Part shown: piece by piece, positions 1 through 12,527 of the stretch
How positions within the stretch are numbered: the stretch's first letter is position 1
Layout of the letters: every line of letters starts with the position of its first letter
Assembly: GCA_038373865.1 (NCBI GenBank)
Contig: JAXGGA010001607.1
Span: 1 to 64,000 of the forward strand
DNA length: 64,000 bases
Reading direction: 5' to 3'
Source: Uloborus plumipes
Lineage: Eukaryota; Arthropoda; Arachnida; Araneae; Uloboridae
Program-made: the position numbers and the translations under genes
Notes under the pieces: generated by a model
The model's database searches: none
Seen by the model: the letters and a program-made list of their open reading frames with translations, nothing else
Told to the model about the DNA's origin: nothing

Positions 1-221
1 TGAGAAAATGAGCATTAAGCGGTTCAAAGTCTGGCATTTTTTAATGCCAATTTGAATAATTAATAATTAATAACTTTCGAATGAAGTGAAAGAAAAATTT
101 TTTTCTATGGTTTTTGTTAATAACTAGGTTAAATCTCTTCATGTACCAAGTTTCATACAAATCTGTGACGGGCCGTCCTAAAATTGTACCAAATTGTGTT
201 GATTTGACGTGGAATGACCCT
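1..221. mobile_element. Probable 3' end of a TIR element
   Basis: TGGAATGACCC at 211-221 matches the terminal sequence of the element at 33824-34411, which begins GGGTCATTCCA. The matching left end would lie before the window. This assignment rests on an 11-base terminal match. Confidence 0.35.
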
Positions 222-224
222 CAC

Positions 225-1772
225 CTGATAATTTAAGACTATAGATGAGGGAGTAACAAATGAAGAGATGTAAACAGATTTTTTCACGTTTTTCAGTGAA
301 ACGCATCCAAAGATTAAAACCTGGGCAGGCAGCTTTCATTGAAAAGTTTTTCTAAATCATGCTTTATAGCAGCACCTCACAAGGCTGGTTTTTCCAGCAA
401 CTCAAAGCGAATAAGTTTCGTTCACCATTTGTATGAGTTTATTTCCATTTTTTATATTTTGGCACTCCTCTGGTTCGATATTGGACTCTAAAAAAACAGG
501 TGGATGCTCTGTATCAATAAATTATGTGATAAAGAAAAGAGTTTTTTTTTTTATTTTCAGCGTTTTTCCCATGTTATTTAAAAAGACTTAAATCAATTTT
601 TTTAATGTTTCGGCCTGCAATACGGTCGGCCCCGCTTCTAAGAAATATTATTCGTTTAAGCCGGGATCTTTAACGTTGCGTCTATGGCAAGAGAAATATT
701 TGGTTCCAGAATATTTTATTCGTATAAGCGGGGCATTCGATTATCCGTTGCCCGATTAAGCGGGAACGGCAGTATGTTTGAAATGTAGCCCTCTGGTTAA
801 AAAAAAATAGGTTGGCACTGCGCTGTATGACCTTTAACCATAAAATTCATTACAACACAATTGGAAAATCTGCAATAGTTTATGTCCGTCGATTTCGTCA
901 ATTGAGACATCTCATGCCAAAGTGACTGTAGACTGTACCAGTCGGTGAAACCTTTTTTTTTTTTTTTTTTTTTTTTGCTCTTCGGTTTCGTAAAGAGGAC
1001 GACGTCACGAGCAGAAGAAGCCGTCTAACCAGTCCAGAGACACTCTCAGGTGGAGGGAGACGTTTCAGATTCTCATTGCGAAATGAGATATTTCCTCATT
1101 GCCACTCATAATTGCTCGTGATGCATTGGGAAGGGCGGATGGCGGGAAAGGGTTGAGCTTGCTTGTTGCGAATGAGCTTCGACGAATTCAAAACATTCGA
1201 ATCGTAATCACCAGCAGCGCCCGAGTTGTCGTACGACTCTGGAAAATGCGCGTTCCCGATTTTAACTGCCTTTAAGTAAGCAGGCATTTGTAATCGGATA
1301 TTTAACGCGAGGTTACGATACGGGAGAAATTCTGTGTTACGAAGGTGACATTTTATTTGGTGTCATAAGGTGTATTGTGCTTTCGGTACAGAGTCGGTGG
1401 AATTTCGGTTGCGGCATTGAACATAATTTCGGCTTGATATTCTGTATTGTGCGTGCACTATTTTATTCTTCAATCAGAGAAAATATCTTGAGCATCCCCC
1501 CCCCCTTTTTTTTGTATTTCCCTAACTGGACGAACTAATTTTTCTTGTAAATTTTTGATCTGCTGTTAATTTGTTTTTTACCAAATCAAGAAAATTTTAC
1601 GAAATTGTTCACATTTCGCCAAAAAGTGTATGCAAGTAGGATATGTAAATATTTTACGATCAACAATTATTTTTAACCTCGTAAGATCTTTAAAAAAATA
1701 GAAAATTGCTATTTGAACAGTAAAATGCGAAAGAGGTTTTTTTTTTTTTGTACAACGTTTGATAGACATGAC
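225..1772. other. Non-coding sequence
   Basis: Apart from the miniature element at 621-774, this stretch contains only AT-rich sequence, a 25-base T run near 952, and an 11-base C run near 1496. No coding exon recognised. Confidence 0.6.
621..774. mobile_element. Tigger/pogo-like miniature element
   Basis: The stretch opens TACGGTCGGCCCCGCTT and closes with the related inverted sequence AAGCGGGAACGGCAGTA, with TA at both edges. Inside are paired phrases such as TATTCGTTTAAGCC and ATTCGTATAAGCGGGG. Relatives occur at 20775-20953 and about 32240-32375. TA flanks and this TIR style suggest pogo/Tigger-type Tc1-mariner; no transposase is present. Confidence 0.55.
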
Positions 1773-2390
1773 CAGTGGCGTACTCAGGGGGTGGGCTGAT
1801 TAAAGGTCAAGATTTACGGTCGCCACTCGCCACGTGGCGACCTAGTTTTCAAAAGTGGCGACCCCAAAAAATTTCAACAGTCGCCACCTTTTTTTTTGCT
1901 ATTTTTATTTTAGATTCCAAGAAAAGAAATCCACACCATTCCAGAGATGCATCAGTACAATAAGGCTCCCGAAAGAAATGGGAGAAGACGATGTATTGTT
2001 TAGAATTGCCCTTCATCAAACAAAGGGGAAAAACTGGGGAAGAAGTTTGTCTGGAGTTGCTGTGGGTAGGTGGAAACAGGTTTCCATTTCTCCCCATGCT
2101 GGGGGGAGAGCAGGCTCCTATTTCCTCCAACAAAGAACCCCTTGCTTGACACAATTTTCTAGGAAAGAAGTTGCGTGGGGGGGGGGGGGATCGGGGAAGA
2201 TCGTTTTTTGACCGGAAATACGAGTGGACATTGGACCTCGGAGTAAAAAATAACTATTGCTTTACTGAAAGAGAAAGTTAGCAATTATAATGTCCAATTC
2301 TTTTCATAGAAACAGACTGCAATGTTTTACCAATCCAAATATCTCAATTCTATCTGCATCTGACACGTTTTTTACAATACAAAAAGGAAG

Positions 2391-3167
2391 TACCGCATTT
2401 TCGCGTAGATAAGCCGCGGCTTATACGTGTTTAAAAGCCGAATTTTAACTCCTGCGGCTTATACGATGTAAAAGTTTTTTTTTTTTTTTCAAAGTTCATG
2501 TTATGTTTAGTTATTGCTTAAAAACAAAACAAATTAGAGTCTGACATCGAAAACCAGAACTGCAACGCCCTTGAAAAGATCTATTTTGAAAATGGTGATA
2601 GCATTTCTGCTTATTTAGATGTTATTTTATTCTCCTAGATCCGATAAGGAAGTGGAATAAATTAAGAAAAAAAAAACATCAACCGATAAGGAAGTAGAAT
2701 AAATTAAGAAAAAAAAAACATCAACCGATAAGGAAGTGGAATAAATTAAGAAAAAAAAAACATCAACCATAACCAACGAATCCAAACGAAGAACAAATAA
2801 TTTAAATTATTTTTTAAGAAAAACGTTGCCGTGAGGATAGGAAGTAGGGTTGCAGTAGAAACCAACTGGAGCAGAACAGGGTTACTATAAAGTGCAGTTA
2901 TCGCCAAAATGTTGCAACGTTTTATTTATTTATAATATTGAAACACTGTTTTCAAATCAATGTTACTAATTCTTTGTCATTGTTTTTGAACGATGTCAAT
3001 TCCAGTATACAGCGTAGGTGTAGGTTCTCGCAGATTGAATTTTTGACAAAGTTTTATGCGGCTTATACGCCGATGCGGCGTATCTGATGAAACGCATTTT
3101 TTTTCTCCCGAATTTTGCGAACTGCGGCGTATACGGTGGTGCGGCTTATCTACCCGAAAATACGGTA
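2391..3167. mobile_element. TA-flanked TIR element nested in the hAT-like element
   Basis: The left terminus TACCGCATTTTCGCGTAG and the inverted right terminus TACCGTATTTTCGGGTAG agree at 25 of 27 bases when extended through TAAGCCGC. Both ends begin with TA, consistent with a TA target duplication. Internal phrases of the type GCGGCTTATACG recur near both ends. No transposase ORF; a non-autonomous member of a TIR family. Confidence 0.7.
2641..2766. repeat. 42-bp tandem repeat, three copies
   Basis: Three adjacent 42-bp units at 2641-2682, 2683-2724 and 2725-2766 each start CCGATAAGGAAGT and end in an A run followed by CATCAA. They differ at a single position (TAG versus TGG in unit 2), so the duplication is recent or homogenised. 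It lies inside the TIR element 2391-3167. Confidence 0.95.
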
Positions 3168-4699
3168 ATCAGAAAATATCTTGATATATACAATTTAGTA
3201 TATTTGAATGCATTAATAAAACCAAAGCTTTTTTTTTTTTTTCAAAGAGGTTTTTGTTCTAAGCAGATACTCTTGCAACAACACCAGGTGCACAATCAGG
3301 GTGAAAATTTTAAAGTTAAACACAAAGCTAATGTTAAAATTACAATCCATATAACAGGGAAAAGTAGCTTAGTTTAATAGATTAGTAATAAGTTGTTTGG
3401 TGGTCCTTAGTCCAATATCACTACCCAAGGAATAACGTTATAAAATCCTTGTTGCACCCATGTTACTATAAATTTAGTATATAATGCAATAATTGAAATT
3501 TCATAAAATAAATTTCTGGAAAAGAATTATTTGGTTTTTCACTTTACAAATTGCAACCCTTTGAAAGGATAAAAAAATCTGCTGCTCTTCTTGCATCTAT
3601 CCGTATGCTTTCAAGGTCTTTTCTGTACTCTAACTGATTAAATGAATTTTATAAAGAGAAAAATTAGGGGGATATATCAAATATATGAGGGAAAATTTAT
3701 TTAAAGGAAAAATATTTTTGACCTACATTCCTGCTTACAATACATTGAAGAATTAATTTGAAACATTGCTATTTTCGCAAACTAATGATTAATTGAAAAT
3801 TTCAATTGTTCATTAATAAGCTATGTTTTTAATATAATTGCAATTTAAAAATGTATTGAACAATATATGGTTGAATACTATGAAGTTTTGCTACTTCCTC
3901 AACTTTTTGACTGAAATAGTTATTTTATAATTTAGCTATTCAAAATTATTGTTTGAATCATTAATATAGTTACAGATAGTGAAAAATCAAAGCTGTTGAA
4001 TTTTATCATTTTGAAACATGCTCAACAGTGTACATTTCTCAAATTAATTTTCAGAGCATTTGTATTTATAAAACTGTTATGCATATATTTTTTTAATTAC
4101 TAATAACTGTTTTTGAAGTATTGAGATGTGTAAAAGTAGATTGATTCCTAGAGGCCACAGTCAGTGGTACTTTAGAACTCGTAACTAATTACCTTGGAAG
4201 TTCTAGGTACGCAATACTTCTTGTAACTCCATGATTGATATAATTTATATTTTTTGTTAGCATTACTTTAGTATTAGCACCTTTATAATGTTTGATAGTT
4301 CCCATCAAGAATTTTAAATAAAACATACTTAAAACATTTAAAGAGACAAATTTATATTCCACCCCCCCCCCCCCATTCTCGTACTAGAGTGGTATTTTCA
4401 AAACTCGGTAAAACTGGTGGCCACCAAGTTTTTTGAGTCTAGTGGCCACTGGCCACTTGAAAATTTTCCAAATCTTGAGGTCTAGGGCTGATAGGGCTGC
4501 AGCCTTCTCCGAAATTTTCGAAATGAATTTTAATAATGCAAGATATGTTTTTTTTCCTTAATTTAACTTCGTTTTTTTTTTTTTTTAATCCCAAAATGAG
4601 AAAAGCTTTCAGAACAGACAAGTATGGGACAAAATTAACATTTTTTTTTTGACCTGTCTCTTTTACTGTATATCATGTTTATGATTTTTTTCCATTATT

Positions 4700-5253
4700 C
4701 AGGGGCTGCCCATAGGATATATAGCCAGGAAGCCAGGAATTAGATTCTATTATTCCATTTTGTTCATTTTTATTGCAAATCTGTTTTAGAAAAGCCGATT
4801 TAGAAATGCCGACCTTTTTCAATGAAGAATATTTTTTAAATTTACATTTATCATTATCTGTGTCCATCGAGACGCTTTCTTCACAATAACTTTAATGACA
4901 AAGAAGTTTTTTTAATGATGTATTTTGTCGACTTAAATAGGCATTAAAGCAGAAATTCGAGACTTTTACCTTTTTTTGCTACATTTCATGAGATGCTCCC
5001 CCTCCCACTCTCAAAGAATCTTGACTCAGCCCCCCCCCCTGAAATGATTTGTCTGCGCACGCCACTGAACATGACCAAGGAACTAACCTCAGTCTTTGAG
5101 AGGAATTCACTGTTGAATAAGAGAGGTAACTGCATGAACTGTTTGATTTATCATGTACAGCACTTGTTTCTTTAATATCTCAAATTAATAATCAAAAAAT
5201 ACAAAAATCATTTTTGTTCATATGTCCCCCTTCTACCCTATGGGCAGCCCCTG
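4700..5253. mobile_element. 17-bp perfect TIR pair (hAT-like)
   Basis: CAGGGGCTGCCCATAGG at 4700-4716 is exactly repeated in inverse orientation at 5237-5253. The ends look hAT-like, but the flanking 8-mers do not match. The interval straddles the right end (5067) of the element 1773-5067, so one of the two has been rearranged or the ends belong to different copies. Confidence 0.5.
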
Positions 5254-7775
5254 AGGAAAAATTGTCATAGAAGTAGTTCTTAATGAAAGTAAATTTTGCG
5301 GACAATTTTTTGTTGATTTCACCGTTTAAAATCGCTTTGATTAGCGACTCTCTTTAAGACGTCCTGCCGCCTGTCCTATTTTCCCACTGTGTTGTTCCTC
5401 CTTGTAGCCAAGTGCGATCTTTCTCCGACGGAGCACAAATGACGCATCAAAAATCTTGAGGTCGAGCATTTACGCTGTAAATATATTTTTTTTTTTTTTG
5501 CTGACGTGCCGTGCTTAATGAGTTGCGCGGGAAGGTCTGCATAGTTTCAATCGCTAGTGAGCAGCGTCTTGTTGAGTCTGAAGCGCACCGATGCCTAGAG
5601 CAGGTTTCGATTTGTGTTTTTCCTTCTCTCTCTCTCTAGCCTTGAGCAGTGCTGACTTCGTGTTTCCTCTGAGAAACTGATTTTCATTACGTACGAATTT
5701 TAATTTCCGTGAGAGTTCCCATGCTCCGTCGAAGGAGCGCTTGCTGGAGTTAGTTTAGTTTTCTGTTTTATTTGTGTAAAAGGAATTAATAGTTTATTAG
5801 TAAAAGAGGTTAATCTTGCGGGGTTTGTTCCCCACACAGCAAAATGAAGAAGGCTGCTGCTTTTTGCCTTCGCTATTTTATTTTCTTGTTCTATTTGTGC
5901 TTTAAAATTCTTTTGGAAATTCTGAAATTCAATTTCTTCTCAATTTAGAAGAATTAAGTAAAATTAATCTTTATTTTTTGTGAAATTTCATAACTTTACT
6001 GTTCAGAAAAACAAGTAACAAAAATTCAGAAGTAAATGGAAAGCGGTGGTGTTCCGTCTTTGAATCAATAAATGTACTTTTATTTGTAGTCCAGTCATAA
6101 TGTACAAAAAAAGTGTTAAACCGCAAATCATGATGTAGTTCTGAATTTTTAATATGTTTTGGTCACTTAGGGTAGTGTAAATCTAAGTTTGCAGTTTTCT
6201 AAAGCCTGTGCTCGCTGCGAAACTCGTGAAAAATTGCTAAAATTTCCAACTTTTTTCAGTTTTTCCTTTAACTTAAACTATGCAACTTTTGACGACACTT
6301 CAATTCCTTTTTTCAGAACGTTGTAAAATCTGAACAGTATTACTGCTTTCTCTCGGAAAATGTGACCAAAAGTACCCTCCTCCCCTGCAGCATGGAGGGC
6401 ATGCACTCTCCCATTCACGTAAAAAATTGATTTTGCTCCGCATATATTTTAATCATAAGTGATGAAATCATCTATTGAATGTGATAACAATGAAGGAGCA
6501 TCATCAGCTATTACAGTACTCCTATAAGGAGAGCGTAAGCTCATATTTACTCCCGATATGAAGCTCTTTCCGGTGATAGCACCATAAAGATAAGCGAAAA
6601 ATGTAAAACATGCAATCGTCCAATTGGTAACATCCTGTTTTGTTGCTCAGACTTATCTATTAGGGAAAGCAGTCATTATCGAGCAGATTTCCCCTCTTAT
6701 TAGAAAGCAGCAGCCATTAAAGACGACCACTTGTACTCTGTACAACAGATTCGTAAAATGGATTGTGAGTGATCGGTGCTTTATTTAATGAGCCGTCTCT
6801 CGCCACAATAGAGCTGTCATGTTGAAAAACTCCGGCAGCGATAAAGAATCAGTTTAGCGGTGGAAAAAATGTTTACCGTTGTCTTCTTTTATCGGTGTTA
6901 CAATTTATTTTGGACTGTGTCTTTCGAAATGGCGATTAGCTGGGGAAGGGCAATAAATAAACACACCAACGGAAAAAGTTATCAAGGCGTACAAAGGTTG
7001 TATTAGTTTTTTTTTTTTGTTCACAGTCCTTGGGATTTGAAATTTTTGCAGTACTTATATGCCAAATTTTTCATAGAGTTGAGTGCACGAGGATGAAAAA
7101 CATTTATTAAATTTTGAAATAGATCATTTTAGCGGACATACTAATAAGTAGTTGTTATGAATTTGGAATACGTTGTGGAAAATAAATCAAGACATTGAAC
7201 GAAAGTGGGAATGCATAAAAGGTTAAAATCGTGAATATTGCTGTCTTTTCTCTCTCCCAAAAAATTTGTCCCCCCTCCCCCAATAGCGCACAGAATTTAC
7301 CCTGGGGGGGGGGCATAAGTTCTTGCACATTTATGAACTATCGCACAAGGATTGACAACTTGTACCAAATCAAAAAGTTCGTGGGGGGGGAGGGACTCTC
7401 CCCGTCCATGCCTTGCAAACGTGAAACTGGGAAGGGGCCGCGCCCTTTTTTAGTTTCAATTCCCTCTCATTTAATATTAAAAATTGTTTTTCTTTTTCGT
7501 CAGAAAAATTTCTTCAATTTTAAGAAAAAGTTCTTCAATTAATTTTTTATGTAGTTTTAATTAAAATGAACTCTGATTTGAGACGGAACACAGCAAGACT
7601 GTTTGGTAAGAGGGACTCAAAGATCAGCTTATCAAATTTCCAAAGGGGGGGGGCATGCACCCCTCCTCTTCTGATGAGGCCTCCAAATAAAAAAAAAACC
7701 TTAAAACTTCCCCTAAATATTTCATTGGCGCTATGCCCTCCCAAACCCCCCTTTCCCTTCTCTGTAAAACATAAC
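5254..7775. other. Non-coding sequence, no gene recognised
   Basis: The stretch is AT-rich with poly-T runs (near 5486 and 7010), a short CT microsatellite near 5625, and G/C runs near 7261-7316 and 7381-7393. Short ORFs here are interrupted and do not resemble known proteins. Confidence 0.6.
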
Positions 7776-7780
7776 TTGAC

Positions 7781-8098
7781 GTCCGTCCGTTAAATCTGCA
7801 CCTAGCATTCGCGAACCATTCACTTTAAAAAGGGGTGATGGTTTGTGAGTGGGAACTTTCCGAAGTTTTAAATTTAAAACTCGCATTTGCTATCCTTTTG
7901 ACATATTCAACTATGTATTTGAAATTAACATCGTTCTACGATGTTTGATACTACTCAAAATGCCTCTTATTATTCTTCCCCTTATTGTTATTTTACCTAT
8001 CAACCCTATTTTGGTAAGATCAGAGACCTGACGCATATGCGTAAATACACAAATGGTTTTACCTAAGAAAATCAGACTGTAAGTATTACTTATAAGCA
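7781..8098 (+). repeat. Dispersed repeat A, copy 1
   Basis: This copy shares an ordered series of phrases with 15773-16090 and 32497-32815: AGGGGTGATGG, a GGGAACTTTCCGAAG block, TTTAAAACTCGCATTTGCTA, TTATTGTTAT, and GGTAAGATCAGAGACCTGA. It ends against a 23-base T run. It lacks tRNA boxes, visible terminal inverted repeats or an ORF, so its class is unknown. Confidence 0.85.
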
Positions 8099-8099
8099 G

Positions 8100-10177
8100 C
8101 TTTTTTTTTTTTTTTTTTTTTTTCAAACTACTAGTTTCCTGATCACTGTTGTAGGTGCCCTCTACTTTTTCCTACCTTTTCCGTTTTTATCGTACTGTCC
8201 CCGAGGACTGTGTCGCACGTGCCCGGTGAGCGTCTCTCTTATCTGAGAGCGCTGGGAGCTCGAGATCGCTCTGGAATGCCAAAGATGTCATCAACACATG
8301 TTACGTCATCCCTCCCCTGCCCCACGCGCTCCTCTGTGACTGTTTGCACGCCCTTCCTACTTTGCGAGGGAAAATGTTTGAGCAAGATAGCAGGGACACG
8401 ATCCCGCGATTGACTTGTAATGTTTATTGTATGTTGGTGTCATTTTGTTATTCAAGTTTTTGTCCACAACGAACAATTAATTGCTTTTGTGATTGATAAG
8501 ATGTCGGGCTGTATTTTATTTTCAGACATGTGATTTTTCAGTATTTCTACTGAATTCAGCATTTTTTGAAATAGCAAAATAGTGAGTGCAGAACAAAAAG
8601 AATGGGCATCACAAGTTAAATTTAATTTCATGCATTCAACAATTTTGTATTTGCTTACACAGCGACGTAATTTCAGTATTTTTCATTCTATTTGCATTTA
8701 GGTCACATGTCTATTTTATGCATGTTATATTAACGTTGATACGACATGGAAGAAAAGTTTCAAATTTAGGGCAATTGGACAAAACTTTCGAAGTCAACCA
8801 GCGTCTCAATAGAGTTATGACTAAAATTAAGGCACAAAGATTCAATATTTACCTTTGAATTGTACCTGTCTTAATTTAAATGTTTAGCTATTAAAGGCAG
8901 AAACTCATAGATGCAACTCCTCCAGGGTGGCAGCGCATTCCCTGCGCCTGAAATATGGACCTCTTAACAAGACATCGCCCTTAAATTGAGAAAGATGCCC
9001 ATTACTTCTCTAAAAAATTCAGTGGAGCAGTGTGTGCCGTGACCCGCCCCCCTGTGAGAATCCCCAATAACCTGGTCAATGCTCAATGCAGTGCAATATG
9101 CTAATAGTGCTTCGCCATATTTACTTCTCAAATAGCTACACATCGAGTTACTTCGGAAATAGCAATGCCTGGTGTCGTGGCGAAATTTTGCGGTAACGTA
9201 AAAAATAATTGGAAACTTATGCAATATTTCCAGACGGGGGGGGGGGGGCTTGCAGCATAAATATCGACTATGTAATTCAGGTGTGTGCGTTTTTTATTTC
9301 TCTTTTGAAATATTTTTGCTTGTCATCATTGGCCGTGCTTTTGCTTAGAGTAAATACTAGGGAAAATCTCAAATACACGCCTTGACTCCAAATTTGGGAA
9401 ATTCGGGGCAAGGAGAGTCATCATATTGTATTGTCCTGTGTGGAAAAATTTGTACTGTCGAGCTCACAGCAGTTGATCGAGGAAACCATTGTTCCACACA
9501 GCAGTTTAATGATTTTATCTCTTTCAACGTGTTAAGTGTCTTATTTATTGAATTTTATTTGACTTTTAACGTTTTACCTAACTGTTACTCAATTCACTAA
9601 TTGATAACTAACAAAGAGGAAGAGCAATTACTTCCCCTCCCTTCAGAATACTATGCAAAAAATTATTTTGATATAAATGAAAACATACCGGAAAAAACTT
9701 TGGTTTTTTGAAAATAACAACGTGCGAGTAAAAACGATTTTAAAAGCTTGCTTGCTAGTAACGCTCGAGATAGCTTTAATTACCAACTGTTAACGAAAGC
9801 AATACTGCAATAAACTTTCCTAATGTTTTCAAATTACTTTCTTTTAGTTTAGCGTTGAAAATTGCCTTTTGTTTGAAACTGAACAAGTACGTACAGCGTT
9901 CAAGCACTTGTATTTATTTGACATAGCCACCTGTCAATGGCCACCTGTAATTAGATTCGCGTGGGTGGGCGTCAAATCGCGCGATGCGCTAATCGTGAAC
10001 GAAATGTCACGCTTCGGTTATTTAAGGTTCCGAAAATTTTCCACCGGCTCTGATTTTGGCGCAAATCGGGTTCGAACGACTAGCTCAGTTCACACGTGGC
10101 CATTATGGGTGAAAATTGCCGCGTAAACGTGTAACGGAATTGTTTAGAAATGGAAGTATCATTGGCAATCGCTTGAC
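8100..10177. other. Non-coding sequence
   Basis: After a 23-base T run at 8101-8123 comes a moderately GC-rich patch (8200-8410) with no clear coding signal, then AT-rich sequence with a 13-base G run near 9237. The stretch about 9940-10130 is relatively CpG-rich. No exon of a known family was recognised. Confidence 0.55.
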
Positions 10178-10185
10178 ATGAGAAC

Positions 10186-11658
10186 TAGTGATGCAACGAA
10201 TATTCGGCCTATTCGGTCCGTCCGCCGAATATTCGGCTTCGGCCGAATACCTTTTTAACTATTCGGCCTTGGCCGAATACTGTGCAAAAATGTATTTAAT
10301 TTTCGCAGTTTGAAAATTTTATGTTTTTAATTACTTTTATCACGTTTAAGGGACATTTTAAATGAAATCTTGTTATACGTATGATACTTTGTCATTTTTG
10401 AGGGTATTCACTAATTTTATGGTCAACTTAAGTTGCTTGTACTACAAACCTTGACTATCTTAACACATAAAATAAATCTATACAAAATCATAGGATAGAG
10501 CAGAAAAACAAAATACTTTTTCTTGCATATTACAAGGGCTGATATACTTATTTTATGAAACTAATTCTGATTCATAAGAGATTTAAATTGATCAAGTATA
10601 AGCATAAATCATACATGAAACAATAGACCCAGCTCTTTCTTTATCAAAATAAAATATGTATAAAAATAGAATAGTATGATAGAAATATGCTTCTTTCCCG
10701 ATCTTTTATTTTTGAAAAAATGAATATGATAATTTAAAATATAAATAGCATTGTTAATTTCCCTACATAACATTTTAAAAATATTCTTTGTAATCTTTGC
10801 AATTGTGGAAATCATAAAACTAAGTTTTTTCTGTGCAAACAGATTATGATGCAGAAAACATTTTTAGGACATAGGTCTCTCTCTTTTTTTTTTTCCTAAA
10901 TTTTTACCAGATTTGGAAAATAGGTGTTTATTACACTTGGTACATGTAGTGAACAATTCTGAAATGCACTTTCTGGCCTGTAGGGATAGGTTAAGAAATT
11001 TAATTCTCACTACTTAAACCATTTCGTTTATTCAAATAAGGGTTCTAAGAACGATAAGTCAATTTTTCTCTTGGTGTCTACACTGATAAAAATCTAGATT
11101 TATCTAAATTTAATTATATTCTTTGTATTCGAATACCTTGAAATATTAACATTTCTCACAGAGAAATATGGTTTGTTGCTGCTAATTTTGGTAAATGTGT
11201 AAACACTAAATACAATAAAAAATTATATGATACCTTTCCATGCTGAATCATTTCAGTTTATTTTTTACCCTTATTCATTTGGAAGAGTTTTATGAAATAC
11301 TTTTTTAGAAGCTTGAATATAGAGCTCTGATCTTTAAGAACAATTGGTAAGGTAATACATTCTTCTTTAGTCTTTTTAGTAATTTTTTGGCCGAATATGG
11401 CCGAATGTTTTTTAAGTTTGAACTAATGCTACCATTCTTAAAAAAAAAAAAAAAAAAAAAAAAACTCCAAATTATATTTAAAATCTTCATTAATGTATAT
11501 TGAACTCATAATCATGCAAAAGTATGCTTTAAATGTAGCCTGTGCTTTGTTTATTAACAGAAACAAGTTAAGTATTCGGCGGCCGAATATTCGGCCTGGG
11601 CTTTGGCCGAATATTCGGTATTAGGTATTCGGCCAAATCACTATTCGTTGCATCCCTA
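10186..11658. mobile_element. Non-autonomous hAT element with perfect 8-bp target duplication
   Basis: The element opens TAGTGATGCAACGAATATT and closes with the inverse of TAGGGATGCAACGAATAG. It is bounded on both sides by the identical 8-mer ATGAGAAC (10178-10185 and 11659-11666), the hallmark of hAT insertion. The subterminal zones are packed with ATTCGGC/GCCGAAT in both orientations. The 1,473-bp interior is AT-rich, includes a poly-A run near 11441 and encodes no transposase. Confidence 0.92.
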
Positions 11659-12485
11659 ATGAGAACTGCTCTGAACTGTATGGCTTTTACCCTTGTTTGC
11701 GGGGGGGGGGGGGGGAATCACCTATTTATCAGATTTTTGTGGTTTTTCCCAAGCATTTTGACTGAAAAAAACATTGGAACGTAAGCGTCCTCATATTATA
11801 ACTAATGTGATAGATTGGTAAATGAACATGTGGAGTGGAACTTATGTTTAAAGAGGACGGATTGTATAGTGCGTTTATTTTTCAATTTTGGAAACGGGTT
11901 GTGTGTGCTTTACATTCACAGAAGGCAGCAAAAGGAGATTTGTATATTTCTCTAATGGTCATAAAATCATCTTATTATACGGATTTTATAAGAGGAGGGA
12001 GGAGAGGATTCTTTAAAGAGCATTTTCGGCAAACTGAACATAACTCGACAAAAATTAATTTCCCTTTCCATGATGAACATGGTTTTGCGAAGCACATATT
12101 TTGCTTACTATGGAACGAGATTATATATGTGTGTGTGGGCGGGGGGGTGACTGGAGTTCTTCTCTCTTTCTAGGAAGTAGGAAATGACGATTGCAAACAT
12201 AATTTTTCAGTCCATGTAAGGTAGTGAAAATATTTTTAATTTTATTGTTTAGAATGGCATCACCCTGTTTTCTCATTTTCATTGCAACTCCTAAAATAAC
12301 AAATCGGGTGCTAAAAGATCGGTTTGGAAATGTTGGGAACTATGCACTATCCCCCAATACTGTCATTTTTTGTAGTCAATTTACTGCCAAAATCAGTATA
12401 ATATGAAGGGGAAATTAATTAAAACTGTCCCTAAATATTTGTATAGAGAAAATCCTCATGAGTCAAGTCTCCTTTGCATCCCCTA

Positions 12486-12527
12486 TTTATGTATGTATGT
12501 ATGTATGTATGTATGTATGCATGCATG
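12486..12527. repeat. TATG tetranucleotide microsatellite
   Basis: About ten TATG units with GCATGCATG interruptions at the 3' end. A simple sequence repeat next to a poly-C run (12543-12554). Confidence 0.95.

Larger units (their letters stand above)
1773..5067. mobile_element. Non-autonomous hAT-like element (contains a nested insertion)
   Basis: The left end reads CAGTGGCGTACTCAGG and the right end is the inverse of CAGTGGCGTGCGCAG. The flanking 8-mers GACATGAC (1765-1772) and AACATGAC (5068-5075) agree at 7 of 8 positions, as expected for a hAT target duplication. GTGGCGACC/GTGGCCACC motifs near 1815-1885 and 4415-4465 may be subterminal repeats. No transposase ORF is visible. The interpretation is complicated by an overlapping TIR pair at 4700/5253. 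Confidence 0.55.
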
